From Sphingobacteriaceae bacterium (GTDB lineage Bacteria; Bacteroidota; Bacteroidia; B-17B0; Aurantibacillaceae), in contig JAHEYE010000247.1 of assembly GCA_023251695.1 (NCBI GenBank), positions 1-5,262 of the forward strand: a stretch of 5,262 nt of DNA. The letters run 5' to 3'. Below the pieces are notes generated by a model. That model was given only the letters and a program-made list of their open reading frames with translations. It did not search any database and was not told the DNA's origin. Below are positions 1 through 5,262 of the stretch, piece after piece. A program made the position numbers and the translations under genes. The stretch's first letter is position 1, and every line of letters starts with the position of its first letter.

Positions 1-708
1 GGAGGAAATGTGCAATTACAAGCTTCAAATGGGGCTAATTATAACTGGTCTCCTTCAACAGGTTTGAGTTGTACAACTTGCTCGAACCCTATCGCTTCTC
101 CATCTTCTGCAACCATTTATACAGTTACTTCAAATGCAGGCCCCGGTTGCAGTACAACTACAACAGTTTCGGTAGGAGTATCGCCGTATCCTAGTGCTGT
201 ATTTACAGCCACTAATAATGTAACTAATACTTTCCCGCAAAGTATTACAGTTGTAAATAATTCAACTTTGGCAACTTCTTATTACTGGTCGTTGAGCAAC
301 GGAAGCACCGCTACGTCTACTGTTCCTTCATTTGTTGTAAATGCTCCCGGAACCTATACTTTAATATTGATTGCATCGAATGGTAACTGTAATGATACAA
401 CATCATCTGTTATTTTTGTTAAAGATGTTTTGACATCACTCACTATGCCAAATGTATATACGCCAAATGGTGATGGGGTGAATGACTTCTTCTTTCCTAT
501 AATGACAGGATTTAGTCAAATCACGTGTTCTATTTACGACCGCTGGGGTGTGCTTATATATGAATTCTCAAGCTTGATGGATAAGTGGAATGGTGAGAAT
601 ACCAAAGGAAAAGAAGTGCCTTCGGGAACTTATTTCTATACATTTACCGGTGCAGATATGAATGGTAAAAATTACGTTCGTAAAGGATTTGTTCAGCTTT
701 CGCGTTAA
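1..708 (+). CDS. T9SS type B sorting domain (gliding motility-associated C-terminal) secreted protein, 3' part
   Basis: This is the C-terminal 235 residues of a longer protein. The frame is open to the window edge (GGN precedes the GTG at 10), so GTG 10 is not a real start. Visible residues about 5-55 look like an Ig-type repeat, with a YNWSPSTGLSC..C core and an SATIYTVT strand. Residues about 60-140 look like a PKD-type repeat (YYWSLSNGS, then APGTYTLILIASNG). From about residue 148 to the end is the roughly 86-residue sorting domain, with the hallmark YTPNGDGVND at 153-162, YDRWG at 179-183, a W-N-G segment, the GTYFY strand and a final VRKGFVQLSR. In known families this domain directs export through the type IX system and attachment to or release from the cell surface. 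The upstream role (adhesin, enzyme or structural repeat protein) cannot be told from this fragment. The TAA stop abuts the stop of the convergent receptor gene. Confidence is high for the domain and low for any specific function. Confidence 0.93.
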   Translation, partial: GGNVQLQASNGANYNWSPSTGLSCTTCSNPIASPSSATIYTVTSNAGPGCSTTTTVSVGVSPYPSAVFTATNNVTNTFPQSITVVNNSTLATSYYWSLSNGSTATSTVPSFVVNAPGTYTLILIASNGNCNDTTSSVIFVKDVLTSLTMPNVYTPNGDGVNDFFFPIMTGFSQITCSIYDRWGVLIYEFSSLMDKWNGENTKGKEVPSGTYFYTFTGADMNGKNYVRKGFVQLSR

Positions 709-3072
709 TTAAAACGTGAGTTTATATTGGGGGATTATAAAAAATTTGAGTTGGTAATCCGTCTTAATACTCTGTGAATTGAGGTCGTAAATTTGCTGGA
801 AAACATTATCGTGTTGTGTAATGTTTTGTATATCTACACTTATTTCGTGCGTAAATCTTCTGGTATTTAGTTTGTAAGATGGTTTTACATCCATTCTGAA
901 ATATTCGGGATATTGTTTTATATAAGCCTGCGAACCATCCCTTATCTCGTCGCCATAAGCAATGGAAGCCTGCAAATCAATTGGCACGTAACGTTTTCCT
1001 CCGGCAAAAGTAAACTTAACATCGAGAGCGATAATATGCTTCTCTTTTATTTTAAATTCTTTTCCACCCAGAAGATTAACAACGTAATTTCCGTTAAAAG
1101 CTGTGTTCCTGTAAACATTATCGCTTCCTACATATTTACTCTGAAATAAGGAGCCGGTAATCAAAAAATAATAACCCTTACTGTAAAATTTTTCGAGGGT
1201 TAATTCCAAACCATAATTTTCTCCGGTTCCTTTGCTTACAAGGCTATCCACATTAGGGCTATTAAAATCAGCACCTAAATTAATGGCTGAAAAATAATCT
1301 TTCCGGTTGCGGACAGGAACGTTGTACATGTACTGGTAATAGAATTCGGTTTTAATTCGGACGCTGTTAAATATATTAACATCGTAGGCTAAAACACCAT
1401 GAATAGCCCTTGTAAAATCGAGATTTTTATTTGTAGCAATGTTTCCTTGCGCAGTATTAGAAGTTGCAAAATACAAATACAGAGGCTGTACCTGACTATG
1501 CATGCCGGCACCAAAACTAAGCGATTGTTTTTTGTTAATCGAATATCTCAAGCCAATTCTGGGTTCGGGTGATTGGGATGAGTTAAGGAAAAAATATTGA
1601 TAACTAAGGCCTGTATTTAATACCAGCTTGTCGTTAAATTTATGTTGCCATTGAAAAAATAATCGTCCTAAGGCGGTTTCTCCCTGATAATCGCGTAAAG
1701 TAATAAATCCTTTCCCGTCAAAATTATTGGTGCTATCGATAAATGTTGTATTAAACAGATCGAAATAAATACCGGTATTAATGAAGTCGCGCGAATTAAA
1801 TTTTTTGTTGTAAGTAAAATTCGCCGAATATTTAGTGGTGTTCGAATTATTGCGGTATTCAGGATCAATTGTAAAAGGTCTTGTCATGGTGTCAACGCGG
1901 TCGGCACGGATAAAGTTTTCCTGAGCACTCGCACCTAAATTAAATTTGGTGTAAGAGCTGGAATTCAAAAGATAAGTGTGCGACATTCCGCAAGCACCAA
2001 CATTCGCTTTAAAATAGGTATCGCGGCCGCTGTAACCGTATAAATTGTTTTTCTTCGATTGCTGGCTCGATAATAATTCAACATAACTGAGTCCGCCTAT
2101 ACCCCAAAAAGAAAATTTGCCGAGCTTTTTAGTAGGAAAATCTGCTTTGAAAGTCAGATCCTGATATTGCGGAACCGCATCTCCGGTACCAAAATCCAAT
2201 CCCAGATATTTAAATGCCGCAAGTGTAGAGTAACGGTAGTTTATTAAAAACGAGCCATTTTTTTTCTTTTTCGAGAACGGGCCTTCGGCGCCTAATTCAA
2301 AACCGTTAAAACCAATTTGTGTAAGGAATTCATGCTTCTCATTATTACCCGAACGCATTTTTAAATCGAAGACACCGGCTGTTGCATTTCCGTAATCAGC
2401 CGGAAAGGCACCTGTCATAAAATCTGAGTTATCGAGTGTATTATTATTCAAAATACTGATCGGTCCACCTGTAGAACCCAAAGAACCGAAGTGATTGGGA
2501 TTAGGAATATCCAAACCATTTAACCGCCATAAAACACCGAGTGGTGAATTTCCTCGGATGATAATATCATTCCTGCTGTCGTTTGCACCGCTTACCCCTG
2601 CGAAATTAGCAGCCATGCGAGCTGGATCGTTGCGGCTGCCGGCATAACGTGAAGCATCTTCGGCGGAAAAAACACGCGAGCTAACGGTCGACATTTTATT
2701 GTTGGTTTTCGTTTTATCCTGTTCTGCTACTATGGTAACTTCATTCGCCTGAACGGCGTTCTCTTCGAGCTCGCTTGTTAAAACAATTTCTTTTCCGCTG
2801 GTTAAAATAACGGTTTGTGTTTTTTCTTTATAGCTGATCAAAGAAATTTTTAGAGCCCAACGTCCGAGCGTCACACTATCCAGGCGGAATTTTCCATCTT
2901 CATCAGTAATGGCTGCTCGGATGGGATTTGTTCCCAATACAGCAACAATTGCACCGGGTAAAGGACTTTGCGTTTGCTTGTCTAAAACAACACCGCGTAT
3001 GGTTTGTTTTAAAGTTTGTGCACAAAAGACAAATGGAAGAAAAAGGAAAAGTATGAGAACAGATTTTTTCAT
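709..3072 (-). CDS. TonB-dependent outer-membrane receptor with N-terminal carboxypeptidase-regulatory-like domain
   Basis: This 787-residue protein is a TonB-dependent receptor for energised uptake across the outer membrane; the substrate is unknown. I chose ATG 3070-3072 because it gives a clean signal peptide (MKKSVLILFLFLPFVFCAQ, cleavage after about residue 19) and sits 2 bases after the preceding stop. An in-frame TTG at 3121-3123 would put a polar extension before the signal and overlap the upstream gene. Domains: CarboxypepD_reg-like fold at about 25-103 (IRGVVLDKQTQSPLPGA, TDEDGKFRL); a TonB-box-like EVTIVAEQ at 111-118; plug at about 128-255 with the IIIRGNSPLGVLWRLNGLDIP stretch near 170-190 and an ADYGNATAGVFDLKMRSG segment; then a long beta-barrel ending in the aromatic C-terminus QYKLTF, as expected for BAM-assembled barrels. 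It is the last gene of a three-gene transcript. No SusD-like lipoprotein is nearby, so a SusC-type glycan role is not supported. Peptide, siderophore or metal substrates remain possible. Confidence 0.93.
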   Translation of the reverse strand: MKKSVLILFLFLPFVFCAQTLKQTIRGVVLDKQTQSPLPGAIVAVLGTNPIRAAITDEDGKFRLDSVTLGRWALKISLISYKEKTQTVILTSGKEIVLTSELEENAVQANEVTIVAEQDKTKTNNKMSTVSSRVFSAEDASRYAGSRNDPARMAANFAGVSGANDSRNDIIIRGNSPLGVLWRLNGLDIPNPNHFGSLGSTGGPISILNNNTLDNSDFMTGAFPADYGNATAGVFDLKMRSGNNEKHEFLTQIGFNGFELGAEGPFSKKKKNGSFLINYRYSTLAAFKYLGLDFGTGDAVPQYQDLTFKADFPTKKLGKFSFWGIGGLSYVELLSSQQSKKNNLYGYSGRDTYFKANVGACGMSHTYLLNSSSYTKFNLGASAQENFIRADRVDTMTRPFTIDPEYRNNSNTTKYSANFTYNKKFNSRDFINTGIYFDLFNTTFIDSTNNFDGKGFITLRDYQGETALGRLFFQWQHKFNDKLVLNTGLSYQYFFLNSSQSPEPRIGLRYSINKKQSLSFGAGMHSQVQPLYLYFATSNTAQGNIATNKNLDFTRAIHGVLAYDVNIFNSVRIKTEFYYQYMYNVPVRNRKDYFSAINLGADFNSPNVDSLVSKGTGENYGLELTLEKFYSKGYYFLITGSLFQSKYVGSDNVYRNTAFNGNYVVNLLGGKEFKIKEKHIIALDVKFTFAGGKRYVPIDLQASIAYGDEIRDGSQAYIKQYPEYFRMDVKPSYKLNTRRFTHEISVDIQNITQHDNVFQQIYDLNSQSIKTDYQLKFFIIPQYKLTF

Positions 3073-3074
3073 TC

Positions 3075-3533
3075 TTATTCCGGGAAGTGCGGATTTAAGA
3101 GACAAGGAATTGTATGCATGCAATAAGCTTCATCAATATCTATCACAACAGTTTGTGTTTTTTTGCTGCAATTAATTGTAATGTCAATTTTCGCCCAGGC
3201 TTGTTTTAAACAATCCGCATCGAAGTTTTTAGCGTCGGTTCCGTCAGGTGTTTTTTTATAATAACGCCACGCTTCATATCCTTTATAAGAACCGGGTTTC
3301 AATTTAATTTTTAAGTTGCCTGAATTGTTGGTAGCAACAGTAAGCGTTTGTCCGTTAGCAGAAACAAGCACAAATTTTTTATTGCTATACGGAAGAGGCT
3401 TATCATATTTCGCTAAAATTTCAGGCGATGGTTTAGCCCCACCGCAATATTTTTGCGTTTGTAATACCTGTACATTCACTTTGGTTTGTGAAAGTAAACT
3501 GAATGGCAGCAGAAGTAAAATAAATATTCTCAT
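3075..3533 (-). CDS. Small secreted cysteine-containing protein with CGGA-P-P-E motif (function unknown)
   Basis: This 152-residue protein has a short, strongly hydrophobic signal peptide (MRIFILLLLPFSLLSQ, cleavage after about Q16), so it should be periplasmic, surface-bound or released. The mature part starts with a strand leading to YCGGAKPSPE (29-38). A likely beta-sandwich follows (KKFVLVSANG, NNSGNLKIKLKPGSYKGYEAW), resembling the prealbumin-like or carboxypeptidase-regulatory fold, in which a D/N-x-x-G turn precedes a PG-Y strand. Cysteines are at 30, 108, 122, 138 and 144. The C-terminus reads C138-x-H140-x3-C144-x4-H149 and ends PHFPE, which could be disulfides or a metal site. From memory, similar small proteins with CGG-x-x-P-x-x-E and a PC-x4-H-x-P tail occur in many Bacteroidota as uncharacterised proteins; I could not check this. 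Its ATG lies 1 base after the SDR stop and its TAA lies 2 bases before the receptor ATG, so co-expression with the receptor is likely. No enzymatic motif is visible. Confidence 0.88.
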   Translation of the reverse strand: MRIFILLLLPFSLLSQTKVNVQVLQTQKYCGGAKPSPEILAKYDKPLPYSNKKFVLVSANGQTLTVATNNSGNLKIKLKPGSYKGYEAWRYYKKTPDGTDAKNFDADCLKQAWAKIDITINCSKKTQTVVIDIDEAYCMHTIPCLLNPHFPE

Positions 3534-3534
3534 G

Positions 3535-4230
3535 TTATGGTGTTGTGGATGAAACCGGAATTATTTTTCCGTTAAAATATTGATGGCCTGTTAAAGCAAA
3601 ATCGACAATGAAATTGGCCATTTGTTTAGGCTGTAATGGAGCTTTATAGCCTGGAAAAGCTTTCCCGAGCATTTCTGTTTGAACGGAACCTAAAGCCAGA
3701 CAATTTACAGAAATATTTTTCCCCTTAAATTCCTCTGCCAAACATTCGGTTAATCCAGCTAAAGCCGCTTTGGAAGAAGAATATGCGCTTAATCCGGGAA
3801 ATTTAGAACTGCCCTGAACCCCACCCATACTGCTGATGTTTATGATATGTGATTTGTTTTTTTTACCGAGAACAGGAAGTAATTTTTGAATAAGTAAAAA
3901 CGGGACAAAAACATTTGTTGCGTAAATGTACTGTAGCTCCTTAGTTGTGATTTTTTCAAATGCTTTAACAGTAATTGTACCTGCATTATTAATCAGAACA
4001 TCCACTTGCGCCTTTTTATTTTTTACAATCGTTAGAATTCTATTTTGAGTCGGAGTTTTATTTAAGTCGCCGAAGACCGTAATCAAGTTATCCGGATGGC
4101 TTTTGTAAAGATTTGTTAATTCTTTTGAACTGCGGGCAACGGCAACAACAGTATTCTCATCATCAGCCAGGAATTGTTTAACAATTTCTAACCCGATTCC
4201 TTTTGATGCGCCTGTTACAACTATAAACAT
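3535..4230 (-). CDS. Short-chain dehydrogenase/reductase (SDR family oxidoreductase)
   Basis: This is a 231-residue classical SDR, probably a cytoplasmic NAD(P)-dependent oxidoreductase acting on an unknown carbonyl or alcohol. The Rossmann nucleotide-binding motif TGASKGIG is at residues 6-13, right at the N-terminus, which supports ATG 4228-4230 as the start. R33, after the second strand, suggests a preference for NADP(H). Further landmarks are a GDL acidic turn at 54-56, NNAG at 81-84, the active-site Asn (N106), INISS at 130-134 (probable catalytic Ser 134), and Y150-x3-K154. The gap from Ser 134 to Tyr 150 is 16 residues, against 13 in FabG-type enzymes, because of a short GSSKF insertion. 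The usual PG after the sixth strand is LG here (ALGSVQTEM, 179-187). The length is typical of the family. It is first in a three-gene operon whose other members are a secreted protein and an outer-membrane receptor, so context does not reveal a substrate. FabG-like 3-oxoacyl reduction is possible but not shown. Confidence 0.95.
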   Translation of the reverse strand: MFIVVTGASKGIGLEIVKQFLADDENTVVAVARSSKELTNLYKSHPDNLITVFGDLNKTPTQNRILTIVKNKKAQVDVLINNAGTITVKAFEKITTKELQYIYATNVFVPFLLIQKLLPVLGKKNKSHIINISSMGGVQGSSKFPGLSAYSSSKAALAGLTECLAEEFKGKNISVNCLALGSVQTEMLGKAFPGYKAPLQPKQMANFIVDFALTGHQYFNGKIIPVSSTTP

Positions 4231-4236
4231 ATTGCG

Positions 4237-4244
4237 TAAATTTG
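4237..4244 (+). promoter_or_regulatory. Putative Bacteroidota -7 promoter element for the beta-barrel gene
   Basis: TAAATTTG matches the Bacteroidota -7 consensus TAnnTTTG exactly. It would place transcription start near 4249-4251, giving a leader of about 20 bases before ATG 4272. No convincing TTG -33 element lies at the usual distance (a TGTT at 4213-4216 is the nearest weak candidate), so this rests on one 8-base match in AT-rich DNA. Confidence 0.38.
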
Positions 4245-4249
4245 CTATG

Positions 4250-4257
4250 CGAATATA
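4250..4257 (-). promoter_or_regulatory. Possible -7 promoter element for the SDR/receptor operon
   Basis: On the minus strand this reads TATATTCG, one mismatch from TAnnTTTG. It would start a transcript near 4243, about 12 bases before the SDR ATG at 4230. No well-placed -33 TTG is seen upstream of it. It is supported mainly by position, since a promoter for the operon must lie in or near this 41-base gap. Confidence 0.22.
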
Positions 4258-4271
4258 CAGCTAAAACATCA

Positions 4272-4841
4272 ATGCATTTTAAACCGGATAAAAGTTTTTT
4301 TATTTTTCTAATTGGGTTTAGCGTCTATGCTTCATGCTGTATTTCACAAACAGATTCTATTCCTCAGCCCAAAAAAAAGCCAAAAAACGAAACACCTTTT
4401 ATCGAACGCTTGTTTTGGGGCGGAAATATTGCCGCCTGGGCCGGAAATCCGACCTATGTGGATTTGTCGCCACTGATTGGTTACAAAGTAACTGAAAAAT
4501 TTTCGTTAGGTGTGGGAGTCATTTATAATTATTACAGTTATAAGTACAACAATTACAAGTACACATCAACCTTTTATGGTGGAAGAATCACAGCAAGGTA
4601 TTTTATAATGGAAAACGTTTTTGTACAGGCGGGTTACGATCGTATTAACCGTGATAATCCATATTCTTACAAACCAAATGCGAGGGTATGGATAGAAAAT
4701 TACTTGGTTGGCGGAGGTTTAAGATATCCGGTAAGTGATAATATTTTCTGTGTAGCAACGGCGCTGTGGAATTTGAATGATACGCCTTTGTCGCCCTACA
4801 GGAACCCAATTATTCAGATTGGATTTGTTGGACGGTTTTAA
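4272..4841 (+). CDS. Outer-membrane beta-barrel protein, Bacteroidota conserved family
   Basis: This is a 189-residue protein. ATG 4272-4274 is chosen over an in-frame TTG at 4242, which overlaps a promoter-like element and would add a polar stretch before the signal peptide. Residues 1-26 form the signal peptide (basic start, hydrophobic FFIFLIGF, likely cleavage after ISQ 26). The CC at 22-23 does not form a proper lipobox, since Tyr is at -3. A short basic Pro/Lys linker (31-42) precedes about eight alternating amphipathic strands: GGNIAAWAG, VDLSPLIGYKV, FSLGVGVIYNYYSY, STFYGGRITARYF, VFVQAGYD, ENYLVGGGLRYPV, IFCVATALWNLND and the terminal NPIIQIGFVGRF. The final Phe is the expected barrel-assembly signal. 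The pattern SPLIGYK, YGGR-x-x-ARY, VGGGL and LWNLN...SPY-x-NPII matches, from memory, a widespread uncharacterised Bacteroidota barrel family. It may be a small porin or structural barrel; nothing indicates a substrate. It diverges from the SDR operon and ends inside the stop codon of the hydrolase gene. Confidence 0.88.
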   Translation: MHFKPDKSFFIFLIGFSVYASCCISQTDSIPQPKKKPKNETPFIERLFWGGNIAAWAGNPTYVDLSPLIGYKVTEKFSLGVGVIYNYYSYKYNNYKYTSTFYGGRITARYFIMENVFVQAGYDRINRDNPYSYKPNARVWIENYLVGGGLRYPVSDNIFCVATALWNLNDTPLSPYRNPIIQIGFVGRF

Positions 4842-5262
4842 TAAACTTTTTTCGCTCCTATGTACAGACTATCAACGACTTTAAAAATAGCTTTCGATGC
4901 AATTTCACTTCCAAGTGCATTCAGATGGCAATAATCTATAAATAACTGCTTTTGCCGGTGGTCTTTTTCATTAAATGAAAGATTAATATCAATGAATGAG
5001 GTGCTGTTGTGTTGGCATAGCTCTTTCAATTCGTTTACTACAATTGGATAAAGCAATTCTGTATTCTGGTCTTCCTGAACCCATTTTTTTTCTTCTTCTG
5101 AAAGTAAATCGGTATCACGCAAAACCAGAATTGGTTGCAAAACAACAAGGGAAGAAATAGTTTTGTTTTTAAAAATGTTGATGTTTGTTTCAATACTTCT
5201 TAAAAAAGTTTTTTCAGCAATGTATTTGTGATTGATGATGGCATTTTTGTCGGACGAATGTT
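4838..5262 (-). CDS. SGNH/GDSL-type hydrolase, C-terminal part
   Basis: The last 140 residues are visible. The frame stays open to the window edge, so the true start lies beyond 5262, and the in-frame TTG at 5138-5140 is internal. The fragment shows a helix (about residues 10-31), a hydrophobic strand running into VVLQPILVL (39-47), a charged loop rich in Glu and Asp, another strand SFIDINLSF (88-96), and the diagnostic FIDYCHLNALG (107-117). In that motif Asp109-x-x-His112 matches the catalytic Asp-x-x-His of block V in SGNH/GDSL esterases, lipases and related acyl-hydrolases. The nucleophile Ser (block I) and the Gly and Asn oxyanion residues (blocks II and III) would lie in the missing N-terminal part, as would any signal peptide, so location and substrate (lipid ester, sugar O-acetyl group or other) cannot be told. 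The TAA stop overlaps the barrel gene's stop on the other strand. Confidence is good for the superfamily and low for the reaction. Confidence 0.8.
   Translation of the reverse strand, partial: HSSDKNAIINHKYIAEKTFLRSIETNINIFKNKTISSLVVLQPILVLRDTDLLSEEEKKWVQEDQNTELLYPIVVNELKELCQHNSTSFIDINLSFNEKDHRQKQLFIDYCHLNALGSEIASKAIFKVVDSLYIGAKKVY

Noticed and set aside
667..683. Palindrome TTACGTTCGTAA (672-683) followed on the minus strand by TTTTT, about 25 bases past the receptor stop
   Set aside because: The stem is only 4-5 AT-rich pairs once a minimal loop is allowed, and it encodes conserved residues of the sorting domain (NYVRKG). Too weak to call a terminator.
913..1149. Plus-strand open frame of 78 codons inside the receptor gene
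   Set aside because: Fully antisense to a conserved barrel-coding region, no recognisable motif; a shadow frame. The same applies to plus-strand frames at 2909-3175 and 3316-3552 and the minus-strand frame at 1668-1868.
2258..2271. Homopolymer runs (8 T at 2258-2265; also 8 T at 3857-3864 and 8 A at 4371-4378) as possible phase-variation sites
   Set aside because: All encode in-frame Lys-rich stretches in intact genes, and runs of this length are common in AT-rich Bacteroidota DNA. Without strain comparison there is no support.
709..3072. SusC/SusD-type glycan-utilisation locus
   Set aside because: No SusD-like lipoprotein or glycoside hydrolase is present, and the receptor at 787 residues is shorter than typical SusC proteins of about 1000 residues.
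3070..3123. Longer receptor N-terminus from TTG 3121-3123
   Set aside because: It would add 17 polar residues before a textbook signal peptide and overlap the upstream gene by 49 bases; ATG 3072 explains both the signal peptide and the operon spacing.
4806..4822. Inverted repeat CCAAT/ATTGG with a 7-base loop near the end of the barrel gene
   Set aside because: Five base pairs, lying in the codons of the last conserved strand, with no T-run directly after it. Likely chance.

Overview
This window comes from a member of the Bacteroidota, probably a gliding or environmental lineage rather than a gut Bacteroides. Four things point there: a type IX secretion (T9SS) type B C-terminal sorting domain, a TonB-dependent receptor with an N-terminal carboxypeptidase-regulatory-like domain, small beta-barrel proteins of a kind common in this phylum, and an AT-rich sequence with no good Shine-Dalgarno sites before the starts. 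No tRNA, rRNA, CRISPR, insertion sequence or phage gene was seen.

Layout: (1) At 1-708 (+) lies the 3' end of a large secreted protein with Ig/PKD-like repeats and a T9SS type B sorting domain. (2) From 4230 down to 709 (-) three genes are packed head to tail: a short-chain dehydrogenase/reductase (3535-4230), a small secreted cysteine-containing protein (3075-3533) and a TonB-dependent outer-membrane receptor (709-3072). The gaps between them are 1 and 2 bases, so they are very probably one transcript. (3) A 41-base divergent intergenic region (4231-4271) separates this operon from an outer-membrane beta-barrel gene (4272-4841, +) and holds the only recognisable promoter-like elements. (4) The window ends with the C-terminal part of an SGNH/GDSL-type hydrolase (4838-5262, -), whose start lies beyond the window.

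The region is very compact. Both convergent gene pairs meet with no spacer: the stops abut at 706-711 and overlap at 4838-4841. Nearly all proteins here act at or beyond the outer membrane; the SDR is the one clear cytoplasmic enzyme, and the SGNH hydrolase cannot be placed because its N-terminus is missing. The receptor has no SusD-like partner in the window, so it does not look like a glycan-utilisation locus. The most interesting unit is the operon linking the small secreted protein (possible Cys/His metal site) to the receptor. Its substrate and the role of the SDR cannot be read from the sequence. Three gene starts differ from the longest open frame: the receptor starts at ATG 3072, the barrel gene at ATG 4272, and both edge genes run off the window. 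Most of the window is ordinary Bacteroidota gene content; no clearly new system is visible.
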